From NCBI GenBank assembly GCA_003117195.1, contig BDSI01000015.1, positions 497,001 through 561,000 of the forward strand: a DNA stretch of 64,000 nucleotides. Reading direction: 5' to 3'. Below, in pieces: positions 53,601 to 64,000 of the stretch (position 1 is its first letter; every line of letters begins with the position of its first letter). A program made the position numbers and the translations under genes. The notes beneath the pieces were generated by a model that did not search any database, was not told the origin of the DNA, and saw only the letters and a program-made list of their open reading frames with translations. Origin of the DNA: Eudorina sp. 2006-703-Eu-15 (taxonomy: Eukaryota > Chlorophyta > Chlorophyceae > Chlamydomonadales > Volvocaceae).

Positions 53601-56384
53601 ATGGATGCTGAGCCGACCGAAGCAGACGCTGGAGATAGGGCGTCGGACCTACCCAGCGCGACTGCGGTCATAGACGTCCTGAAGCTCCTTATTGCTGTAG
53701 ATACGTTCCCGAGAGGTCAGTTTGTTGTTCTTGGTACAAACTATTACTGTGTGTGCTCGTTTTTGGGTCGTTGTCGACAGGTCTCGATATCTCAAACGAG
53801 CGCTCTGCCTGTGCAGGAGGACTGTATTCTGGATTCTACTGCACATCGGCAGCTCTGCGATATGAAGTAATCTGGCTCAGTGTGCTGCGTGCGTACGCAG
53901 CAAAAGGAGGTGAATGTCCAGTACCCCCGTTGGACGTGGCATTCACTTGGTAAGCACACAGTCGCATACCGATGGAAATTAAAACTTCCACCTTATTAAA
54001 GGAGTGAGTGTGAGCCGCACGGGATGTGTGAGAGGCTGAGGCGACTGGGCATTCCCTTCTTCATTGACAGTTAGATTTTTTAATTACGTAAGTTGCTTTC
54101 TAGATGCGGAATGTGATTGCGAGGGCTACTACGATTGGGGGATTTCATGGTCGAACGGGCAGGCAAGGGCTGTGTGCGTGTTTCTGGCACCTCCTCTGCC
54201 AAGCCTTCATCCCGTTGAATGAAACCCCCGAAACCCAGTGACATACAACCGCTCAGACGACGACGAATCTACTTACCCATATCGAATCTCTCTCCTAGGC
54301 GCTGCCCGTGCACATACGCTCCACTTCCTCACGCGCAGAACTACCCCCGCTGCGCGATCCTCACGGCGTGTGCAGGTTCGTGCACCGGCAGTTTCCCGTC
54401 AGCTACGCCAACTGCGCCTACAGGCGCTGCAGCCGGACCGTCCACCCGCCCCGGGAAGCGGCCTTCGCGTTTCAGCCGCAATGCCCTGAGGAATGGAAGT
54501 CCGTTGCGGGCGACATGCCGTACTGGCCGCCGCCGCTGGCCGGATCGGACTTCGACATCGTGCAAGCCAACCACGACTGGCGGCCCACACTCTCCTCGCA
54601 ACTGGTGAGTGTCGGGGTGTCGGATGTCCCAACATATCACCAAAAGGGACATATCACCAAATGTCAAGTGTAGTACACCGGTTGTATGTACTCTACAACT
54701 GTCGAGAGCGTCGAATGGCGCGCCAAGAGGCTGGTTCTGGAGCAAACCGGCGTACCGGCGGCTCACAACGATTGCATGACCACGAGGCTGCGGACGACAA
54801 ACCGTTGAGATGTGGTCGGTGGTCGCTCGTCCTCCGTACGACGGCGCCCATGACGGTGACCCGCCGAGGGCGTGGCGGCAGCCGAACGGCTCGATTATTA
54901 AGGAGTCGCCGGGATGCAAGAAGGTTGCCGTACGTGCCGTACTGACGGTTGGGACATGGCCGCAGCTGCCGTCTCCACCTTGTTACGCGGCGAGGATGCG
55001 CGGAGTCCTCGGCGGGTTACCTCCCCCTCCCCGTCCCGGGTGTCCCGTTGGTGAGCGGTCCGTTCCGCGTTTCGTGCCCTGTCTCCTCGTCCTTTGGCTC
55101 CACGTCCTGTGCGCCCGCCCGCCCGCCCGCCCGCCTCACCGTGGTGTTGCGGCGCCCTGTACCTCCCCTCGCCTCTAAATACGTACACCAATTTCCTATA
55201 TCCCCTCCCCTCCCCTCAGGCGGGGCCGATGTCCAGGTTCGCGGTTCTGCTCCACTCGTGGCTGCGGCCGCACTTCCTGGATGCGCTGTTCCTGGAGAGG
55301 GCCCGCGAGAGGTGGGCGGGTCGGGGGCGGGGCGGGTCTGGGTTGGGCGGGGGCGGGGCGGGTCTGGGCGGGGCGGGTCTGAGGGCGGGTCTGGGGCGGG
55401 TCTGGGGCGGGTCTGGGGCGGGTCTGGGGGCGGGTAAGGGGGCGGGTCTGGGCGGGGCGGGGGGCGGGGCGGGGCGGGTCTGGGGGCGGGGCGGGTCTGG
55501 GCGGGGCGGGGGCGGGGCGGGGCGGGGTGTTCTGTCGAGGGCAGGTCAGGGCCGGGAGCTGTGTGGGCCGCGGGGCCGCAGGGCACCGCCCGCAGCGACA
55601 TCCCGAAACCCTAGAAGTATGGGGCGGGCGTGTTTCAACTGATCAACACCTCCCTCCCCCCCTCCCCCGCCCCCCTGGTTCCCACACGCCCACCCACACG
55701 TACTGCGGGCCGTACAGGTACGGCAGGTTCTTGGCGCTGTTGGCGATGCAGCCCGAGCAGGTCTTGGTGCCCGCTGCCGACATCGCCCTCCTGTGGCACA
55801 CGCACATGGGCCTCAGCGCCGACTACGCCGCCGCCGCCAAGGGTTTGCAGTGCTCGCCCTTCCGGGCCGCCTACCTCGACATGGAGGGCGCGCCGCTGCG
55901 TGTGGCGTACAACAATACGGCAAAGCTGTACGAACGAATGTACGGTGAGTACGTCGGCGGGGCGCCGTGAGATGGCTTGGGCGGAGGGGGGCCGGAGCGG
56001 TGTGCGCACGTGTACGGCGGGTAGGTGTCGGCCGGCGATCTCTGGCGCGCGACCAACGGCCGATCTGTGTACGGAAACCGTGGAGTGTAGTTGCTGGAAC
56101 TGCAGCAGAGATCGGGCGCGCTTGAAATTTGCACAGAAGGCTCCGAACGACTTCACGAGCTCTGTGCAACGGTATCCCCCGTGAGAGACACGTGCACGCC
56201 GTGCGCGCTCCGAAACTGTGTGCGGGTTACGTCCGTACAGGTGAGCCGTACGACTGCGCGGACACGGCCTGGCTCCACCCCTCCGACCCACACCCGCTGG
56301 CAGCCCGCGCGAGCCCCCTCGCCTTCACCTTGCGCGCCTTCGAGGAGACGCCCTCCGCCCTCGCCTCCGAGGGGCACGACGGGA

Positions 56385-56435
<51 letters not shown>

Positions 56436-58345
56436 AAACCACCCCTCCCACGCCGCTCAGCGGCATCCCGCTGCGGCACAGCCAGCAGTACAGCCCGCGC
56501 GGGGCCCCGACGCGCACTTCGCACACGGGTCCGGGCTCGCCCGTGGGCGTTGGCGGCAAGGGTGGCGGCGGCGGCGGCGGCCACGTGCACCCCCGCGCCG
56601 GCGGCCACGCGCTTTACGCGGCGTGGCTGGCTTCCAGGTGGTCGTCCAGGTTCTACGACAGGCAGACGTGTCGGGGGCTGTGTTTTCGGAGCAGCTGGAG
56701 CATCAAGGTGGGCGCCGTCGAGAGCGCGATGACGCCGCTCGTACTGCTGCCGTACATGCGCGGCCTGCCGGACAGCAGCACGCACCCGTTCCTGGCGGCG
56801 ATCTCGCAGCGGCGGGGGGTTTGGAAACCGCCCCTGGAGCCGGAGGGGCCGTTGGCGGGGCCGCGCGACGATGGGGACGGCGGCGGACCCGTCGGAGGCG
56901 GCGAGGGCGAGCGTGGTGGGGAGGACGGCGTTGGCGGCGGCGGAGCAGGTGAGTGTCGTAAAGCCGTACAGTTTTAGGGTTCAGTATTTAAGATAATGTG
57001 GGGGTCGAGATGTTTCTGCTAGGATGAGCGAGGTAGGTGACGGTGTACCGTAACTGCACATTCCAGCGATGCGGCTGACGAGCCGACGCTCATATCACTC
57101 ATCAATGACTCGCGATGTGTGGATACGTGAGGGAAGGTGAGGGAAGGTGGCGGTGGTGGAAGAAGGTGCGGGAACTACGACGTCACGTGGGCGGCGGCGT
57201 CCATTCAGTGGATCCGTGGATGTGCTCCGGCTGCCACCGCACCTGTCCCACCCTCGGTAGCGACTCCAAAGCGACGATGGCCTGCACACCGACCGTAACA
57301 TCCCTCTTGCGTCCTCCCCCATTCCTCTGCCTCCTCTCCGCCTCCCTGCCATGCATGCCCCCGTTGGTCGGTCGGTCGGTCGGTCGGTCGGTCGGTCGGC
57401 CCCCTCTCAGGGGACGGCACCCAACGGCGGCCGCACGCGGCCTCCAACACCAACATATCGGAGGTGTTTCCCGCATCGGCCGAGATGACCTCCGGCGGCG
57501 GCGGCACGCCAGCTGACGTCGAGGCTGCTGCTGACGGCGGCGGCGGCGGCGACGGCACCACACAATCAGCCGCCACCTGTGACGACGACGTCACCCCCCA
57601 AAAACGGCCAACAGTCAACGGCTCCGCCCGCCAAATGACGCCGCCGCTGACCTCGGAGCGGCCGTCTGCCGCCGGCACCGCCACAACTGTGGAGCGCCCG
57701 AGCCGGAAGCAGCTGAGCCGGAACATGTCGCCGGCAGCCCATGTGGGTACGACATGGGGTATGTACGGCGGCCGGCCGCTGAAGCTGGCCGACGCGGAGG
57801 AGTTCCTGGACGACCCAGCGATGAGGGGGCTGACGGAGCTGATGGAGGCGGTGGCGGCGGCCGCCGGCGACTCGGCGTGGGGTCTTACACCTAGGGAGGA
57901 GGACGAGGAAGGGTACACTGAGGGAGGGTCGGGGCAAGGCGAGAGTGACCAGAGCAGCCCCGGCGGCAGGACGCCTATCGGGTCGTTAAAGCGACATCAG
58001 CAGCCCAGCGGCGGCGGCGGCGCCGGCGACGCCGGCGACGGCACTGGCAACGGCGGCGCTGCCGGCGGCGGGGGTAGCCGCGGCGGCAACGGCGCCGGCG
58101 GTGCTGCCGAGGATGGCAAAGGCGGCGACGGCGGCGGCGGCGGCCGCGGAGGCAGGGCGGGCTGTTTTGGTTCAGTTGAGCGGTACGGCGACATGGCGCC
58201 GCTTTGGATCATCTTGCGGAGGCCGGAGTACGACAAGCGGGCGCGGGCGCTGTTCCGCTACATGTGGGGGGAGCTGGGACGGCAGGGCGGGCCCGAGCAC
58301 GTGCCAACGCTGCAACCCTTCCTGCGCGCCAAGCCGCTAAAGTAG
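53601..58345 (+). CDS. Glycine-rich domain-containing protein-like (DUF1399/GRDP family)
   Basis: Member of the DUF1399 family, which includes plant GRDP proteins linked to stress and development; molecular function is not established. Seven exons: 53601-53715, 53781-53949, 54376-54604, 55220-55311, 55718-55944, 56241-56948, 57411-58345; 824 residues, all in phase. The family's repeated W-x-x-H modules are visible: VPPLDVAFTW joined across intron 2 to FVHRQFPVSYANC (residues ~88-107), and VLVPAADIALLWHTHMGLSADY (~217-238), each followed by the usual Y and C spacing. AGPMSRFAVLLHSWLRP precedes the second module as in the family. After YDCADTAWL a long glycine run (encoded at 56388-56433) and other low-complexity spacers interrupt the protein. 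The C-terminal ~300 residues are glycine-, alanine- and serine-rich with an end block MAPLWIILRRPEYDKRARALFRYMW (first 20 residues diagnostic of nothing I know). Likely cytosolic or nuclear; no signal peptide seen. Confidence 0.85.
57366..57399. repeat. (GGTC)n microsatellite before exon 7 of the DUF1399 gene
   Basis: Eight GGTC units ending 11 bp before the exon 7 acceptor CTCTCAG. Confidence 0.95.
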
Positions 58346-60729
58346 GGCCGGGCGCGGCACCTTTTGGCAGACAGCAGTCGTGAACTTGGCATGCGCCGTT
58401 CACAGTCAGAGGAAATAAACCTAAGAGCGTTCGGAGGGGCCGCGACCTCATCTGGGGTTCCGACGAAGCCGCTCTATCTGTGTTCGGTGGCGGTGGGGGT
58501 GGTCGGCCGGGTTGGCGCGGCGGTGGGGTCTCCGAGGTCGGGCACGAGGGTAGGGGGCCGGCCGGGGTCAGCAAAAGAGAAACCGAGACCCCACCCGGGC
58601 ACCCACCACAGCACGGACGCACCCCCCCCCATACATCCTCCACCTTCCAGATGCGCATGAAGGGGCAGCAGGGCAGGTTTTATATAGCTGAGGAGCTGCC
58701 TCCCCTTCGAACGGAAGGGATGGCGGAGGAAGCCCGACAAGGGTGCAAGTCTCCAGGGAAAAGGGCCCCCTCTTCCCCGGGGGCTGGGGTGGCCGCGCAC
58801 GGGGTGTCGATACCCGTTTGACACCCGCTGTACGGCGCGGGGACGAAGGAGGCCCCCCGGTGCCGGTGGCACCGCCGCAAGGATGACGGATGGAGGATGG
58901 ATGAATGCGGCGACGGAGCCAGCAGGCTGCTGTCCGGGGCAGCGCATGCGCAGGAGGGCGGGGCCAGCGGTAGGTAGCGGCTGCATTCGCGGGGGGCGCA
59001 GGCAGACTGCGGAAACGCAAGTGGCATGAGCAGCAGCAGCTGTAGCAGTAGCGGTAACTGTAGCTGTAGAAGCAGGGGGGCGGAGCAGCAATGGAGCTGA
59101 GTCAAGAGGGCGCCAGGGCCCTGATGGTGAGGCCTGTCTGCCTCAACATGCTTACCAGTCAACCTGCGCTATACTTGGTGAGAGAGGCGGCGAAACGTGC
59201 CATTGGGCAAACAGAACAGGACGACCGCAGCCAGCCAACCGGTGTGCTATGCAGGCGTGTGTGTATGTAAGTGTTTTATTCGGCGGGCAAGGATGGCTGC
59301 GTGTGTCTGTGCGTCTGTCTGTGTGTCTGTCTTTCTGTCTGTCTGTGAGCCGGCTTCAACATGCGTGTTTCGAATGAGAAATGACTTGCAACGCAAGCCG
59401 CACTTGCAACGTCGCTACGCCGCGCGCCGGCTAGGTACGTACTGCGGTGGCCGCGGCTTGAGCTGCGGCTTCAGCTCTGGCTGCAGCTGTGGCTGCCGGC
59501 ATGCATGGCTGCTGCCTGGGCGCCGCGCAGCAGGCGTTGATCGGGGTTTTCTCCTTTGAGGGGCGGCGCGGTGTCAGGGCGCGGGGCGGCGCGGGCGCGG
59601 GCTCGGGGCGAGCTGCATGCCGGGTGGAGGGACGACGGAGGGGGCGACCGCGGACGGCCGCGTGCGTGTGGGTCATGCAAGCAGCTGCTGGACGAAGCGG
59701 CCTAGATGAACCACTTGGAGCGGGGTGAAAGGCTCGGATGGAGGGGTGTGTCTGTGTGGATTGTGTGATTTCTCTGCTGTCTATCTAGCGGCCGCGGTGC
59801 GAACCGCGTGCTGCTGGCTGGCTGCTGGTGTGTTGAAAGACACGCACGCACCTGCGGCGGACTGGGCAGCAATGCCGTCAAGCAGCAGTCAAGGAGCGGC
59901 TGTGAGGCTCGTGCCCTGCGTGGATGGGACGGCGTGCACCCGCCTGTGGCAGGTCGCGTATTTGGGCGGATTTAGCGGTTTGATTGCTCAGGCTGCTGGT
60001 CGGTATCACATACAGGGCGTATGTCTCTCTTGATTGCGTCGCGTGTGTATGTACGTTGTTTGGCTTGCCATTTTTATTTGCATTTGGCGCTGTATTGTGT
60101 GACGACGGGATTGTGCGTGCGGGGGTAGGTGCAGCGATAATGCTCCTGCCGTACTGACGTACTGTTGCCGCCGCCGGCACTCTCTGCACCGCCGCCGGCG
60201 CAGCGATACGTAGGATTTGCGTGACCTGATGGATCCGTCGGGGAGTCCGCCGGTCCCCATCGGCGACGCGTGTGCTGATGAAAGTGTGCTTAGGGCAGCA
60301 GCAACCCGGCCGACCCGAGAAGGTGTGTTTTCGTTTTCGTTTGAGGCGTTATTATTACCGGTGCCGCCGCATCCCTGGGCCGTCTCGAGCGACAGCCGCC
60401 CATACCGGCATACACCGCCTGCCATACATACACAAACCTGCGATGTGTATGTGGGGCGCCCGCTGCAAGGCGGTGGGTTCGTTGCGCGGGGGGCGTGGAT
60501 GCGGATGCGGATGCCTGCCAGCAGCAAGTAGCTATCCTTGCTTGTGCCCCTTGAGATGCATACATACACGGCAGCTCGATCGCGCGACGAGCGAGTAAGG
60601 GGCCGCCGGGCGCTCCGCAGCGCAGTTGGTGCTCATATATACTTGAGGAGAGACGTGCTGGCTTCGTTCGCTGTTGTGGATGGACGCGCAGCGGCGGACG
60701 GACGCGCTGGTGCGTGCCTGTGTTTGCAG

Positions 60730-60770
60730 GTACGTACGTACGTACGTACGTACGTACGTACGTACGTACG
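60730..60770. repeat. (GTAC)n microsatellite
   Basis: About ten GTAC units in intergenic DNA. The unit is self-complementary, so the tract can fold on itself. Confidence 0.95.
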
Positions 60771-62397
60771 GCGGTACACCGGTAGGGAACGAAAACCTGG
60801 TGGGGCCTCAGCAGCACATGGATAGATGGCGAGACGGGCGCATGCAGCAGCAGGTGGCGAGATGGATGGCTGTGCACACCGACGACGACGACGAGCGAAG
60901 GCGCCGACCGATCCCCCAAGCAAGCAACCGGGCGCTTGCGTGGTTGGTCACGTGATTGAACAATAATGCGTGCGTGCGTGGGTGGGTGGGTGATTATTGG
61001 TTTGGATGTCGGTGGGTTTGTGTAAATCGTTACAAGCCGATCCGGGTTTGACACCCGACCAATCGAGCGCGGGGTGTCTGTGGCTACTTGTCGGTGGATG
61101 ACAAGGCAGGAGTGCCGGCCCTGCGATGTACGAAGGGTGCGTGCGGGCATACCGTATATATACGGTAGCTGCGTCGTTGGCTGGCTGCGCACGTTTGCTT
61201 GTGATGGATGGTTAATGGAGTGTTTCCTGTGTGGATGGTAAGTTATATGAGGATCTCTTAAACACACAAACGACGAAGGCGCATTCGCATTATTTGTGAC
61301 GAGGTAGGGTACACACATATGCACACAGGTTCGGGTGTGGATGGGTAGCGCGTAGATCTATCTGCTCGTTGCCCTCCTCGCACACGTTCGTACGTATGTT
61401 CGTACACGCGGGGGGTTTCCGCCGCGACGGAGTCCCTCTTCGTTCGCGGCTAGTTGTGTGTACGAAGTACTGTACTACATGTATGTAGTACTTCTACATA
61501 TATATGCGTGGACGGATATATGGTTCATTGCCGACGGCGGCGGACGGAGTCGATCTATCATTGGGCCGGCGCGTGATGAGGTAGATATGTAGGGCCGCCG
61601 CCCGGTCTGTAAGCCCGGTGCCGGAGCATCCGCGGGATTAGCCTTTAGGTCTTACACGGTCCAGCGCCACGGCGTACCCCGCAGCAAACGCTAACGTACG
61701 GCTGATGCTGAAGGGATGGCCGCCCGGCGAGCGAGCGGTGGCGGAGACCCCGCCTGCGCCCGCAGCTGCGATGCGTGGTGCCGGCGAGGGCTGCGAGGGC
61801 TGCGCCGTCCCCTCCTGGGGGCCCTCATCAGCGGCTTTGCGACTCCGTAGAGCTACGTATGTAGGCATACCGAGGATGCAGCCATGGGCTGGCCAGCGGT
61901 GGGGGCTGCGCAGCCCATGGCTGCTGCGTGGTGCAGCTGTCGTCCAGGTGGGCCCTAGCTACGTACCTACCTGCCTATCGAGATATGTAATAGAGAACCA
62001 ACAAAGACGGACATACAGGTGCGCGCGTACGTGACGTAATTCAGTTATTAGTTACAGTGTACGTACATCGATAGATGCTGACCAATCAAGTAGACCAAGC
62101 AAGTGACCACGCTACGGACGCCGCAGTGGAACGCAGTTTTGCAAGTGTCTCGATCGCAAGTGGATGGATGGAAAGCAGGGTCCGTCCGCTTGTTCAGCAG
62201 AACCACCGCACAAACACACATCGATCCAGCAGCAACTAACGAATGAAGCGCTCATCATCATAACCAGCATACATACTGCTATCAGCAAATATCAGCAAAT
62301 CCGAGATACGCAGATAGGTTGATTAATCCTATCAATGCTACCGAGCTATATATCACGCGCACGTACGCACCGCTAGAAAAGAAATAAAGCCAGGCAC

Positions 62398-62424
62398 TGC
62401 TGCTGCTGCTGCTGCTGCTGCTGC
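62398..62424. repeat. (CTG)9 trinucleotide repeat
   Basis: Nine perfect CTG units in intergenic DNA, probably in the 3' region of the minus-strand gene ending at 62869. Confidence 0.95.
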
Positions 62425-62868
62425 AAGCAAATACACATAAACATACCCGTCGAGGTGTGCTACCAGCAGGCGCAGCAGTTAACTTCTGAAGGGCTCGCAT
62501 CAAGTACGTACGTACGTCCCTTGCTTCGGCGACTCATCACCGATTGCTTGCTTCAATCGAGTTAATGAAGTAAGGCGACGGGTTTTTTCTTCTGCGCACT
62601 GTTCACTACTGCCTATATTCCGCTGACGTAACACGCAGATTTAGGAAGGAACGAACTTGCTTCCTTATAACCGAAAACTACGGGCGGGGACCGTCTCGCT
62701 CCTCGTCCCTCCCGCCGTCCTTGGCGGGGAACATACATACGTACGATGCAACGAATCATGCTGCTGACCGCCGTCTCCCCGTCCATCCGTCCCTTCCCCC
62801 CCCCCGCGCGTCCTGGGGAACATGCACGGCGGCTTACATACAGCGAACGAATGATCACCAGCTGGTTA

Positions 62869-64000
62869 TTAGGCCGCCAGGAGAGCACGCCACATGCACT
62901 GCGCGTTGCTGGATGTGCATGTGGAGGCGGCCGTCATCTGCGCGCCGTCGCCGTTCCACCACAGGTAGCCGCCGCTGGCGGAGCGGACGGTCGGTACGTT
63001 GCCCGCGGAGCTGTCCGCGGCGTTGTAGCCCCACAGCTCCGCGGCAGCGAACACCCAGCTGTTGTTGGAGTTGCACGGGGACCTGCGGCACGATGTATGA
63101 AGGTAGGGCGGGGTTTGAGAGTCGGGCCATACATATCCGCAAGCACGCACTCAAGCTAGCTAGCCGCAGGTGATACCAAATAAATAAAGGCGGCTGGACA
63201 CATGCAAACACCGGCACGCGGGCGGGCACGCACGTACGTAGCTTCGTGGTAGTTGATTGTCCGCCGCCGCCGCCGCTGCTGGCTAGCTACCTAGCTACTT
63301 AGTCGCACACTCGCGCGCCTCAACATACACACACACACGCACTCACAAGTTGACGCTGCCGCTGGAGCCGCCGGTGACCAGCTTCAGGCACAGCTTGGTG
63401 CCCGGTACGGCAAACGCGTATCGGATGACGTATGCCGTAGGGGTGCCGTACGCGTACGGATAAGCGTAGAAGTTGGTGGCCGAGGTGCGGACGGTGGTGC
63501 CCACGCACTTGTAGGAGCTCGTGTCGCAGCGCACGAAGAACCCGCTGGTGCTGCCTCCTGCGAGGTAGTACCGCGCCGTGGTACTGCACGCACGCATTAT
63601 TGCCCCCACGCATTGGACACACGCAGCGCACGCACAGAAATAAATGCGGCGGTCATTGCAACAAAGCGTTACAAGGTGGACCGACCCTTCGTCCGAATGA
63701 ATCATATTCCGTTTGTAGTAACCCGCCTGCGGTGGACCGAACCCGCCGGGGGTCAACTGACGGTGTAATACGTAATAGATCGGTGACATACAGCAGCCGC
63801 ACGCTGAAGCTAATATAGAACGCAGTAAGGATGGGGCATTGGTATATATGTATATGTGCCTGTTGTACATGCAATGAATATATATTGTCACGAGACAACT
63901 TACGTGATGTATCTGGCCGTGAAATCCTGGAACCAGGCGAAGTAGGTGGGCGTGATCGCCACGGCGGCGTTGCCAGTGGTGCTGCCGGTCGTGGCCACGA
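62869..64000 (-). CDS. C-terminal end of an unrecognised Cys/Ser/Thr-rich, probably secreted protein (partial)
   Basis: Three consecutive exons on the minus strand: (right edge) 64000-63904, 63583-63347 and 63082-62869 (stop TAA). They join in phase and encode about 182 residues; the 5' part lies beyond the window. The sequence is rich in Ser, Thr, Gly and aromatic residues with paired cysteines (CDTSSYKC, KLCLKLV, SPCNSNNSWVF, CTSSNAQC). The spacing G-x-K-L-C-L ... S-V-N-L-S-P-C-N ... S-W-V-F weakly recalls ricin-B/beta-trefoil lectin repeats, but this is only a visual impression. The composition suggests an extracellular or wall-matrix protein. I cannot assign a family; the N-terminus that would show a signal peptide is not in the window. 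Confidence 0.65.

Larger units (their letters stand above)
58346..62868. other. Intergenic region with simple repeats and likely 3' UTRs
   Basis: About 4.5 kb between convergent genes, so it should hold both 3' untranslated regions. TGTAA occurs on the plus strand at 59266-59270, and its complement TTACA at 62834-62838 and 62052-62056. It contains a (GTAC)n tract, a (CTG)n tract, TCTG/GTCT-rich repeats near 59310-59345 and a near-palindrome at 61475-61494. No open frame shows domain or splice support. Confidence 0.5.

Noticed and set aside
54299..54604. Longer version of DUF1399 exon 3 starting at the TCCTAG acceptor
   Set aside because: Phase 2 from exon 2 would put the wrong frame through it; the acceptor at 54375 gives the family motif instead.
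60290..61324. 344-codon open frame on the minus strand
   Set aside because: Composition follows simple repeats (runs of Thr-Tyr-Val-Arg from the GTAC tract, His/Pro-rich stretches); no domain, no splice-consistent partner. Probably 3' UTR or intergenic sequence.

Overview
The window is nuclear DNA from a flagellated green alga. I infer Chlamydomonadales (a Chlamydomonas/volvocine type) from four things: the densely intron-split, GC-rich genes; the long alanine and glycine runs encoded by GCG/GGC repeats; the TGTAA motifs downstream of stop codons; and an axonemal dynein gene. No species can be named from the sequence alone. Seven protein-coding genes are supported. All models were built by hand from conserved protein blocks, splice signals and codon phase, and every internal junction listed keeps phase.

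Layout. (1) 254-27035, minus strand: a single-headed-type axonemal dynein heavy chain, 46 coding exons and about 2,800 codons from the N-terminus through AAA4. The gene runs off the left edge, so AAA5, AAA6, the stalk and the microtubule-binding domain are not here. Its introns are full of minisatellites and dispersed repeats. (2) 27418-30686, plus: TRM61, the catalytic subunit of tRNA m1A58 methyltransferase, with a large low-complexity insert near its C-terminus. It lies head to head with the dynein, 382 bp apart. (3) 32367-38666, plus: a 13-exon CotH-family kinase-like protein with an N-terminal membrane anchor. (4) 40185-42921, plus: a three-exon protein of unknown function, possibly with a degenerate PD-(D/E)XK-like core. 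(5) 46462-51898, plus: a 1,609-residue, probably disordered protein of unknown function. (6) 53601-58345, plus: a DUF1399/GRDP-like glycine-rich domain protein. (7) 62869-64000, minus: the C-terminal end of an unrecognised cysteine- and Ser/Thr-rich, probably secreted protein that runs off the right edge.

The genes do not form one pathway; the order is ordinary eukaryotic gene neighbourhood. Notable points are the divergent dynein/TRM61 promoter, two GC-AG introns and an altered AAA2 Walker A in the dynein, splice sites embedded in tandem repeats, a near-perfect 37-39 bp hairpin in a dynein intron, three dispersed repeat families shared between introns and intergenic DNA, and the two unknown proteins. 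I saw no CRISPR array, rRNA, convincing tRNA or autonomous transposon. Stretches without a gene model (30687-32366, 38667-40184, 42922-46461, 51899-53600, 58346-62868) hold repeats and candidate poly(A) signals only.
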